Shown piece by piece: positions 47,530 through 58,000 of a stretch of DNA of 64,000 bases. Both the position numbers and the translations under genes were made by a program. Under the pieces are notes generated by a model. That model was not told where the DNA came from, did not search any database, and saw nothing but the letters and a program-made list of their open reading frames with translations. Positions within the stretch are counted from its first letter, which is position 1, and each line of letters begins with the position of its first letter. Source of the stretch: Quercus robur (lineage: Eukaryota; Streptophyta; Magnoliopsida; Fagales; Fagaceae); contig NC_065545.1 of assembly GCF_932294415.1 (NCBI RefSeq), positions 19,162,857 through 19,226,856 on the forward strand, given 5' to 3'.

Positions 47530-49754
47530 TCGCCGGCCTGCTGCCCTAGCGCATCCCCGGTTGGTGGTAGCTGGCCTTGTGCATCATTGGCGACATTGAG
47601 ATTGCTGGTAACCTCGAGATCAATGTTCTCTGCATGATCATCAATCACTCAGACCAACTCCCTCATACTAGGGGTATCTTCTTCATCTGCGGCACCAACT
47701 TGGCTTTGGACGAGGGGAGGTGGAGCCGGGTATGGGATTTGCACTGGATTCCTCAGTGGGGAATCATCGGGCACTCTTATAGCTTGAAAGGCTGCCAGCC
47801 ACCCCTCTTCGAACCCATGAGACAGGGCTTGATGGACGATAGGCTCCACGGAGTTCTCGGCTTCCGCGAAGCCCTCATCATACCACTTGTTCTCACAAGC
47901 TTCGAGGGTTGCCTTTAGGTTAGCTATTTCATCAGCCTGGGCCAAATTTAGATTGGCTGCCTTCGCCAGTTTGAGCTCTATGGCCCCTAGCTTATCCTCC
48001 ACCTTGGCCAAATTCCTCTCCACCACAAACCGAGCTTTCTTCGCGGATTGGGACTTTTTCTCAGCAGCCTTGGCAGCTTTGCCCTTATCTTTGGCTGTAG
48101 CAGCAACAACGTCCTTCAGGGCCTTCTCTCACTCAACATCCTCAGCGAACTCCTTCATCCTTTTGCTGAGGATATTAGTTAGTTGGGTGGCCTGATATTA
48201 TAGTAGTGATTAGTATGAAAGAATAAGGAATGCGCACACGTTAAAATAAATGTGAAAGTAAGGTAGAAAATTACCGCTATGGTATGCCATTGTAAACGCC
48301 TTGCCAACGAGTCCTCGATCCCATCTGAGAAGAATTGGACATCCTCGGGAAGTAAAAGGCCGTGCACCAAGCTTTGTGCCACCATCCCCCCTTAGCTCTG
48401 GGCCTAAGCCTTGATGCTGGCTGACGCAGGCAGAAGCCCGTCGCCAAACTTGAAGTTGGGCTGCCAAATGTTCTCAAGCTGGGATAAAGATGCCACGTCC
48501 ATACTAACTTTGGCGGATGGCCAGGGTTCACCCACTGATTCCCGGATCATTATCTCGCCTCGGGGAGGAGTCTTTGTGGGGGTGTCGCTAGGGACTTTAA
48601 AGGGTTGGTACCCAACTTGCTGCTTCTTTTTTGGGCGACTGACACCCGGGGGAGGGGGAGGGGGAGCATGGTCCTCGCCTTGAGGCTGGGCGGAGGGATG
48701 AGTACCAAGAATGAATCGGTCAATAATCATTTTCCACCTATTCATCATAACTAATTCTTGATCATCCTTAGTTGCTTCTGGCTCGGCTACTTGGGCGAGG
48801 GCGTCAGGCACTTCAACAGGCACGTGGACTTTTCGGCTTTAAGATACGCGCTCAGCCGACTCGTCTCGCACCGGCGCACGATCCTCTGAAGTGGTGTATC
48901 TGCGACTAAGGTCTCAGGCTTCACCAACAGTCAGAAAAGGTGGGAGAAAATTGGCATGCCGGACATCAATATAAGAAAGAAGGGGAATATCTACTAACAA
49001 CGCCTGGCTGAATGCTTGCCAGGTAGAATATACCAGGTTAACGCCGAGTATCAAATGGGATGCTCGGAGTTGTCCGTCCGTGTGCACAAAATTTTTTGAC
49101 CTAAGTACGAAGTTAAGGTCCCTTATGTGTACAACTCGGAGATTTGGTTGAAACATTTTTCCTTCTACAGCAAATCAACAAAAAGATCGGTTAATTTATA
49201 TGCAAGCAACTAAGTAAAAGATTCAAGCTTAAAGCAAATGAAGGTTCTCAGTACTGACCAACATCACGCGGCGAAAATGAGCAAGGGAGTTCATTGGCAA
49301 ACCAATTGCCGTGCACTCGGCCAAATTCCCTTGTCGAATTTCTGTTAGAATCGGGAAGGCATGATATCAGCCGTACCCATATATCCCTAGTTTTTTTGTA
49401 ATAATCAGACCTAATATTTCCGAATAGACTATACATGAAGTTAATATAATGGTAGTTTAACTATAGACCAAATATTTGGTTTAACCTACTCACGCAACTC
49501 ATCACTTGGTAAAAATTGGGGGGAGTTGGTCAGGACACAAGCCACAAAATCTAAGGGTGCCTATAATGAGAGGGTCCACGGGGAACCTAACCCCACCCTC
49601 AAGAATAGCCTAAGGGGGAAAAAGACAGTGCTTGAGCCGGAACGCCTATGGAGGTCAATATCGCCCTTGTGACAATAGGCAATATCAACATCTCCAGGGA
49701 CATTGTAGGCTGCTCTAAAGCTAGCCAAGGATGCTTCTAAAGATAGAAGGTAAG
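47530..49754 (-). pseudogene. Antisense additional gene of element A, multi-exon, broken
   Basis: Coding-like sequence runs on the strand opposite to gag-pol. From right to left: a segment at 49750-49490 with ASFRAAYNVPGDVDIAY and GGVRFPVDPLIIGTLRF, resembling the 'putative gypsy type transposon' family (Pfam Transposase_28, from memory); 49436-49248 with DIWVRLISCLPDS and HGNWFANELPCSFSPRDV, ending at a GT; 49156-48914 with FVHTDGQLRASHLILGVN; 48823-48404, proline-rich with PPPPPPGVSRPKKKQQ; then 48380-48300; then 48150-47640, which is Ala/Lys/Glu-rich, coiled-coil-like and ends PSMRELV. Gaps between blocks look like introns. Internal stops and a frameshift are present. Extra antisense ORFs are known in Tat elements; their role is unknown. 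The 5' side is split by the TRIM. Confidence 0.65.
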
Positions 49755-50658
49755 TGTGATGCCCCAATTTGATTGATTGTGTGATGTGTGTAGGTGTGTG
49801 ATGAGTTCCACATCGGGTATTTACTGGGTTGAACTGGGCTTTATTAACAACTGCAAGGAGCCTCAATTGTGACTAGTCCTTTTGAGGTATAGCGCAGACG
49901 TGGCTAGCGCTTTTCCTTGGGTCGTTACATATGGTATCAAAGCCGGCCCAATAATCCCACGTGGGCTCAGAGACATTACCCCACAAAGTGGGCCCTAATA
50001 AGGACATTAGAGATTTAAGTGGGGGAGATTGTGATGCCCCAATTTGATTGATTGTGTGATGTGTGTGGATGTGTGATGAGTCCCACATCGGGTATTTACT
50101 GGGTTAAACTGGGCTTTATTAACAACTACAAGGAGCCTCAATTGCGACTAGTCCTTTTGAGGTATAGCGCAGATGTGGTTAGCGCTTTTCCTTAGGTCGT
50201 TACATATGGTATCAGAGCCGGCCTGATAATCCAATGTGGGCTCAAAGACACTACCCCACAAAGTGGGCCTTAACGAGGACGTTAGGGATTTAAGTGGGGG
50301 AGATTATGATGCCCAAATTTGATTGATTATGTGATGTGTGTAGGTGTGTGATGAGTCCCACATCGGGTATTTACTGGGTTGAACTGGGCTTTATTAACAA
50401 CTACAAGGAGCCTTAATTGCGACTAGTCCTTTTGAGGTAAAGCGTAGATATGGCTAGCACTTTTCCTTGGGTTGTTACATATGTGTGATGCCCCAATTTG
50501 ATTGATTGTGTGATGTGTGTGGGTGTGTGATGAGTTCCACATCGGGTATTTACTGGGTTGAACTGAGCTTTATTAACAACTACAAGGAGCCTCAATTACG
50601 ACTAGTCCTTTTAAGGTATAACGCAGATGTAGCTAGCGCTTTTCCTTGGGTCGTTATA
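49755..50658 (+). mobile_element. Tandem TRIM retrotransposon with four LTRs
   Basis: Four LTR copies of exactly 175 bp lie at 49755-49929, 50030-50204, 50305-50479 and 50484-50658. Each begins TGTGATGCCC (TATGATGCCC in the third) and ends CGTTACA or a variant. Two 100-bp internal regions (49930-50029 and 50205-50304) start ATGGTATCA(A/G)AGCCGG, an initiator-tRNA-Met-type PBS, and end AAGTGGGGGAGAT, a polypurine tract. There is no coding capacity. The third and fourth LTRs are separated by only TATG, a remnant of an internal region. The flanks GTAAG (49750-49754) and GTAAA (50659-50663) are a near-perfect 5-bp TSD. The insertion splits the antisense gene of element A. Confidence 0.93.
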
Positions 50659-50663
50659 GTAAA

Positions 50664-51147
50664 AATAGCCCATTCCTAAACTAAGATTAAAGGAAAACTG
50701 AAAGAAGAAGAGAGGATGAAAGGAAAGGCAAAGAGAACTTACTGTGGACCTTAGGAAGAAATGGTGTTCTAAGCTGAAGGATGAGCGCATGAAAGAAGTA
50801 TGCTCGGCGGAGAAGGAGTTTGAGGAATCGAGAATGTAAAAAGTGAAGAAGAGACTCAGAGGGAACTATGTATAGGAGCCAGTGGAGGAATAAATAACAT
50901 GTAATAAGTGAGGGGCGAGAAACTCTACGAATCCCCATTGCAACCGCCGAGTGCGTCGCCTTGGTTCATGAACCGTCAGACAATGATGACGGTTGAACCA
51001 AGTGGTCAGATACAACGCACCTTTTAAAGGCCCATTAATGAGTTTTCAACCGTCTGGAATATACCCGTTAGACTTCTTGGATAATTTCTGTCACTTAATG
51101 TCCTTGATTTGTGCCCGGCCCTCGAGAACAAATCAAGGGGGGGCTAA
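50664..51147. other. Element A 3' untranslated region with polypurine tract
   Basis: This is internal DNA of A between the TRIM and the 3' LTR. The minus strand near 50664-50690 looks like the continuation of the exon split by the TRIM. The polypurine tract AAGGGGGGG is at 51135-51143, four bases before the 3' LTR. Confidence 0.65.
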
Positions 51148-51812
51148 TGTACGACACAAGGGTCCCCAAGCCCACTTGGACCATAAACTTCAACCCTATT
51201 GTGTGGCCCATGGTTCCAACCTCTTTGTCCGAAGCTGGGCCCTAGGCCTGCTGAGGCTATGGGCCCGAGATCCATTACACTATACTTGGCCTAAGGCCCA
51301 TTGGGCATACAATCTTGAATTTTACACCTCATGGTTCACAGCCAGAGACCTGCCTGGCTAACACATCTTATCCAAGAACGTGATTGCTCGGGGTTACTAT
51401 ATCTTAGCTGCCCGGTATTACCCTGGAGAATATCGCTGCCGAACGTCCCATTTAAGGTGGGAACCAGTTCCAAAGCCACTACTCACACTCCCAACTAAAC
51501 ACCCACTTAAAGGCAATGGAATTGGACCTCCATGTCCACTAATAACCTAGAGTAATCATAACCCCTCCACTAATCTTGAGCTATAAATAAGAGATGAAAA
51601 TGAGGAATAGGGGGTTGTTGAATGGCACAAAAGAAAAGAGAGAGCATCAGGAGAGCAGTAAGAGAGAAAGAAGAGGAATTCATAGGGTGAGGTTGCATTG
51701 TTGGGTCTCTGTGCTAGGAACTACCCAAGGTAGGAAATCCAAAACCTACATCACAAATAGATTGTGAGCCCAAGTGAGGACCGGCCCATTAACCTCATTT
51801 CTAGCTCGCACA
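51148..51812 (+). repeat. 3' LTR of element A (665 bp)
   Basis: It starts TGTACGACACAAGGG and ends CTCGCACA, followed by TSD TTAAG. It aligns with 31757-32439. Differences are mostly transitions. Confidence 0.94.
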
Positions 51813-51817
51813 TTAAG

Positions 51818-52574
51818 TAATGTGATATTGTTTATATTGTTAGATTCAATAAATTATGTTACCAAAAAAAAAAAAAAGATTCAATAAAAGAAATCTAAAA
51901 AAATGATCTAGTAAATTTGATAGTTTTTAAAATGATATGTGTGATAGGATCTTTATTTTGCTAACTATATTCCATTTTACAACAAATTAGTTATTATTAT
52001 CCGACTAAGATACAAATGAATTTCTTTTTTAGTGTGGTGGGATTAGACTTCAATTTCCCATTTCCTTATTTGAGTATAAAAACACTTGATTTTTTGATTT
52101 TTTTAAAATGAATTAATAGTTACAAGAGAAATTTGAACAGTTGATGTCATGAATATATTAAAAAGCAGCAGTCGGTTGAGGTACAAAAACTCTTGGCTCC
52201 ATTGAATTAAGTATAACCTTCCAATTTTTTATTTACTTTTTTTAGCTACAATATGGGGGAATTTTAAATCTTGAATATTTTTGTTGAAAATATTAGAAGG
52301 TGCTAACTAGTTGATTAATAAGGCTATTGGCAAGTATAATTGTATAAACTATTATTTGTTCCAAAAAAGAAAAAGAAAAAGAGTATAAACTACTATAATT
52401 ATGTGATTTTTGGAATTGCCAAAATATTTTGTTTTTAAGATTATAGTAAGATCTATATTTAAACTGTGGAATTGGTGGAATCGCATAAACTTGTGAGAAA
52501 TTGGACTAATTAAAGGAGGTAGATCTATTTTTTAGGTTCAATTCGGTTCATGAATGAGAGATAAGGATGTCTAA
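51818..52574. other. Intergenic, AT-rich
   Basis: Nothing recognisable except A tracts (51864-51876) and a purine stretch near 52364-52383. Confidence 0.55.
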
Positions 52575-52587
52575 TTAAATCCTTATT

Positions 52588-52751
52588 TTTTTTTGAGAGA
52601 AAGTTTCAATTTATGGCGTTCGCTTCTAATAATAGCTCTTTATCATCAGACTAAGACACCAATCAGTTTTTGATGTAAGCGGAGATTGAACCCCAGATTT
52701 CTTATAGAACTATAAAAAACTTTACCAGTTGAGTTAATTGGAACCCACTAG
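52588..52751 (-). mobile_element. tRNA-derived SINE (family 1), minus strand, with 13-bp TSD
   Basis: The insertion is flanked by perfect TTAAATCCTTATT repeats (52575-52587 and 52752-52764). The poly(T) end is on the left, so it reads on the minus strand. The minus-strand head has A-box-like TTAACTCAACTGGTAAAG and B-box-like GGGGTTCAATCTCC. It is the same family as the copy at 4878-5052. Confidence 0.88.
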
Positions 52752-52764
52752 TTAAATCCTTATT

Positions 52765-55037
52765 GGGTGATGGTGTATTACTTGGCCTACAACGATTTTG
52801 ACAACTTCAATCTCATCTTGACACCAGTTTTGGACTTTAGTGATTTTTGGGTAAATTTCTATTAAACACCTTTTTAAAACAAAAAAAAAAAAAATTATGA
52901 TGCTTGAGTTGTTAAGTGTGGAACTTTTCTTCTATTTATTTATTTTACTCCGATGTTTGTTGCATATTTCATAACTTCAATAATGCTAATTTCAACTCGC
53001 TTCTAGTTTTAACTCACTTCTAGTTAGTTCAGTTGTTACATATTTCATTGTAAATTGAAATTCTATTGTTTTTATTAAAAAAAAAAAAAAAAAGTTAACT
53101 CTAGAGTATCAATTATTTTGATTATTTAGAGTGGAGGGTTATTTTTTAAAAATTGGGTATCACAAATTTTAAAACAATAATATCACCACCAACAAAATGT
53201 TCTGCACTTCAATCATTAATTATGTAATATTACCAATTTTTCATTTGAATAACTCTTCGGATACAATTTTTATTACAATTTTGTTCACGATCTGTTTTGT
53301 TTTTTTTTCTTGAAAGGGTTGTTCACGATTTGTTGAAGTGGACGAATGCAAGTATTGAATTATTACTTTTATATGGACATGTATATTTTTTGGTCCATCA
53401 CTCATAATCGATCACTTTAACAAATTATAGAAAAAATTGTGTCCTAAGATTTTTTTTACTTCCCCTTTTATTGCACTTGTTTTTCATTTACTAAAAATAA
53501 AATCCTTTCATCAATCTCAAGCATAAAATATATATATATATATATATATATATTGTTCTCACAAGGACTTTAGCCTAAGTCCGATACTTTTTATACACTA
53601 AACTCATTGCGACAGTGAACCGGGACAAAAAATAAAATGACGATCATTGCTTTTGGTCATATTGTATTTGTACCCAATTTACTGGTATTTACAAAAAGAT
53701 CCCAAAAGTGGCAACGTGGACGTCAGAGAACGCCCAGTTGTATGCACTATGCAATCTTACGTGAGACACGACACGACTCGACTTCTCAGCTCAACACTGA
53801 AAACCAAACCAAACCAAAGACAAAAAGGACTTCAATCTTTTACCACTCCAATCCAAAAAACACATTAAACAACCTTTTTAGTTTCCTAGAAAGTAGAGAC
53901 CAAAATATTTATATAAAAAAAAAACATTATCCAACTTTTCCCTTATAAGGTATATCACCTCAAATCCACACGATTCTTCCTGTCAGACCCATAAGCCTAC
54001 AGGTCAGATTTCCATAATTGTTGCATTTTTTTGCTGACCCAGAAATGAAAAAAGAACTTTTTGTTTTGATTTTTTTTTTGTCATTTTTGTTTTATTGTTG
54101 ATCATTTTGGGGTTTCTGCTTTAATTTCCAGGGATCTGTTTTGTTAAATACTTATGTCATATAGTTCATTATTCATCATAATTTAAGAGCCCTAAGAAAG
54201 AATGGGTTTTGTGGTGGTTTGTGGATGTTGGGTATTGGAAATGGTTTCACTTTGCAGTGACTGAGCTGAATATGGTGGTTGCATATGCAGTAAAGTTTGA
54301 CTCTTTCATTCTTTTTCTGTTGAGAAATTTTTTAATTTAGTGGTGGGATAGAAAGATTGTGGGTTTTACATGAATTAGAAGTTGGAAATTATATTATGGT
54401 TTAGACTAAAACTCTTTGTTTGGTGGAAAACAGTTTCTGGGAAATTTCATGTGGAAAATTTTTTTTCCCTTTTCTTTTTGGTAAGACCCAATTTGTTGGA
54501 ATTACATTTCAGGGGGAAAAAATATGTTGGGATCAAAGCTTAGTTGGGTTGGCTTTCTTATTTTGTGTTAAGTAGAAAGAAACTTGATGGTAAGCTATAT
54601 GATAAATTAGATGGAGACTTTGAACTCAAAACATAGAATGAATAGAGTTTGAAGAACTGAGATCAAAAGAAAGCTGGTGGAATAAGATGATCCTCGAATA
54701 GACTGAAGGAAAGTGTAAAACTTATAATGGGATATTGAAATTTAGATGTAGTCCAAAATAACCAAACAGATTTCACTTAATGAATATTGGGATTGATTAT
54801 TATCTTTTCCTTATCCTACATGTACATGAAAAGTAGGAGATGATTGATTAATAGAATGTCTCTTGTTTGTAGGTTTGGAGTCTAAAAGTGAAACTTTTTT
54901 TTTCCTTGGCGGGACTGACATTGTATGGGGGTGGTATGAAGCTGCAACAGTATTATATATGTTTCTGCACAACAAATTGTTGGCAGTGGTCTTAAACTAA
55001 AATGTATGTTACACACAACAGGGCTGCAATAGATGAA
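52765..55037 (+). promoter_or_regulatory. Upstream region and probable 5' leader of the WD40 gene
   Basis: AT-rich DNA with a (TA)n tract at about 53528-53553. The core promoter is probably between about 53600 and 54000, where sequence complexity rises. A CAG splice-acceptor-like site ends at 55020, 17 bases before the chosen ATG, after a pyrimidine-poor but T-rich stretch. A 5'-UTR intron ending there is therefore plausible, as in many plant genes. That intron is an inference. Confidence 0.4.
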
Positions 55038-58000
55038 ATGGGTTATGCAATGAGTAGGCTGGAGATAGAACCAGACCATTGTGACGGCGGGGAGGTTGTC
55101 CATGGAGTCGGTGACAGTCAAAGATCCAACAAGCCATTGAATGATTTAGACAATGAAATTGCCCAGCTCACAAAGTTAAAATCAGGACCCCATCAAATGC
55201 TGAGCCAAATTGCACCTGGAAGGCGGGGGTTACCTGTTTCCACAGTGAAAATGTTGGCTGGTCGAGAATGTAATTTTTCAGGAAGGGGGAGGTTCTCATC
55301 AGCAGATTGTTGTCATGTTCTTAGTAGATATCTTCCAGTAAATGGTCCTTGGCTTATAGATGAAATGAACAGTCGAGCCTATGTCTCGCAGTTTTCTGCC
55401 GATGGTTCTCTTTTTGTAGCTGGATTTCAGGTAAATAATAGCTGACTTGGAAATAGGGATGTAGAACCCCTTCTCAATAGAAATTCATCTTGTTGCTGAT
55501 AAAACTGAGTCAAAGAAGAGAAAATGAAAAATCTCATTTTTCTCTAGAGTAATGAAGGGTTGCCTCAAATGAAACATATGTTTTTACTAGGCATGTTTTA
55601 AGTTGTTTTCTTGGTTCAGAACTATTAAAGGTGTGAGCCCTAAAGTTTTTAATTTAATTTTTTCTTTCTTGCATGTCCTTTGTTGTTAAACAAATCACAG
55701 GATAATCATATCTGTCATAATTTTCGGTTACAATAGATTTTGATCATCTGTTGCAGGGAAGCCACATTAGAATATACAATGTTGATAAAGGGTGGAAGGT
55801 TCAGAAAAATATTCTTGCCAAAAGTTTGCGATGGACAATTACTGATACATCTCTTTCTCCAGATCAACGCCATCTTGTGAGTTCCTATATGTATATATAT
55901 ACACACACTTTAAACTTAGTTGCATGTAAATGACATGTAAATGATATTCCCTTGTCCTTATATTTTGCATATTTATATTTTTTGAACTTATCCAAAGCGT
56001 GATGTATAAGGTGTTTATTTCTGATAGGAACTATCTTTATTTCTTAACTGACGTGCATGTGAGGTAAAAAAAAAAACCATTCTACTTAACATGTGTACCC
56101 TACTGAGACTGAGGTCCTCTTGGATACGAAAAAGCAGGGTACTATGAAGGAGAATATCAACCACTGGAAACGAATTTCTAACTGTAAATGAAAACAATGA
56201 AACATATCCATTTTACTTTGTCTTCTATTGGTGATTTTGAGAATGCTCTGTGTTATTCCAAATCAGTTACGAGTTTTTAGGTCATCAAATAGCCAATAAA
56301 ATGAAAATTTTGAAGTTATCAAATAAGGCAAATGACTTACCCAATAAAAAAAATCAAATAAGGCAAATATTTACCATAATTAGGTAGATTCCATGAAAGG
56401 CTGTGCTTTATCAACGTTAGAATGGGGAAAGGGGGAAGGGAGAAGCCCTGAATCCCTATGTTTTTCATTCTATGACTAGAGGTAGGCAAACTATGCCATT
56501 TCAAATCATTATGGTTGAATGAATATTGCATTCCCTATTGGAAGTTTTATTTGTGACTTGCGAGTTTAGCATTGCTGTTGTCCTAGTGTTTACCTTCATT
56601 TAGATTGGAATAGTGGTTGCTTAACTCCTACTCCCCTGCCCTGGCGAACTCACTCAAAAAGAACTGTGGTTTCATATGATATACAAATGTATTTGGATAT
56701 CCAGTTCTTTGTCCTGTACCCTCTTGGAAGTTACTTAGCAAGAGTGGATGATTTTATATAAAGTAGCATGGTTTGACAAGGACTGCTTTACAAAGATAGA
56801 ACTAGAACATTCTTTTATCTTCTTTCTAGCTGCTGGAAATCTGTGAGGTAGGAGCAAAGGAAAGATGTATGCTTGCACTTTGCATGGTTTGTTTTATGTA
56901 ACCCTTGAAGATTTCATGTTTTTGTTGAGTAAAAGATCTAAGAAACTGGCAAATATTCTTTGATGTTTGAAATGTCTCTGACAATACAGTGAGCAAGATT
57001 GAAACATGTCCTAACTCAGACTTCCCAGTTGCTCCCTTGCACACCTATACATTGTATATAGTAGTAAAGATAGAAAATTCCTATCAAACTCATCTTGACA
57101 AGTGTACCCAAATTGAATGGGACTTCCCAGTTGGTCTGATCTGGCTGGGATGGTCACACGGCTATCTGACAGCCCTCAATTTAATTTGGTTTAAGTCTTA
57201 GTTGATTTGAGTGTGAATCTGGTATATTCTTGTTCTTTTCTTGTGTATTTTGTCACTCCACTAATTTCGTTTGATATAAGTTGATTTAAAGGGACACTCT
57301 CTCAAGGGCTTGAAGCTTATAATTCATTTTCTCCACATTGTTGTTATTGGTTGCTATTGCAGGTTTATGCCAGCATGTCACCTATCGTCCATATTGTTAA
57401 TGTTGGTTCTGCTGAAACAGAATCTCTGGCAAATGTTACGGTATGAAGTTGTTAGTGTCCACTTATAATCCCCCCCCCCCCCCCCCCCCCCCCCTCTTCT
57501 AGCTTTTCCCAGTAGGTTTTGCAATTTACTTAATGCATGTATGGAATAAAAGTATAGCATGACAACTCAGTTCTTTTACATCAACTTTCCATGAAACTAT
57601 TTTCACACTTGCATTGTTGCCTACCCCAATAGCTTGGAAATCTGTATCTGAAAGCAAAGAAATTAAAAATTAAAAAAAAATCTCAGCTATTTGGAATCTT
57701 GTGGTGAAGCACAAAAAGATTCATAGGGTTAAAGATATTTTAACAATTTAAATGTAAGGGTAGGACATTGAAAATAGGAATGTGTGGATGAAACACATTT
57801 GGTTCATGTGCAATGCAAGCTCCATCTGAATGTAGAAATCTACTAGGCTGTACAACCAAATGTTTTCGAGAGTAACCCACATGAGCAGGCACTATTGGGA
57901 ATGCCACTATGGCTATCTAATAGGGAATAAAACAATGTTTTGGATCACTGCATGCTTTGTTTGACAATCTCACTTGGGAATCTCCTGGTCACAAATTTGG

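Larger units (their letters stand above)
31757..51812 (+). mobile_element. Element A: Tat-like Ty3/gypsy retrotransposon with nested insertions
   Basis: The LTRs (31757-32439 and 51148-51812) begin TGTACG and end CACA, with TSD TTAAG at 31752-31756 and 51813-51817. Order: LTR, PBS, gag, protease, reverse transcriptase, RNase H, second RNase H, [element B inserted], integrase, tandem repeats, antisense gene [TRIM inserted], polypurine tract, LTR. The dual RNase H, the tandem tract after pol and the extra antisense gene fit the Tat lineage. Removing B plus one TSD (8538 bp, divisible by three) puts integrase back in the same frame as gag-pol, which confirms the nesting. A hand count over the first about 300 bp of the LTRs gives about 30 differences, mostly transitions, so the insertion is old. 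Confidence 0.95.

Noticed and set aside
55002-55037. The upstream in-frame ATG as start of the WD40 protein
   Set aside because: A CAG acceptor-like site at 55020 separates it from the conserved MGYAMSRL start, so it is probably intronic. A transcript would decide.
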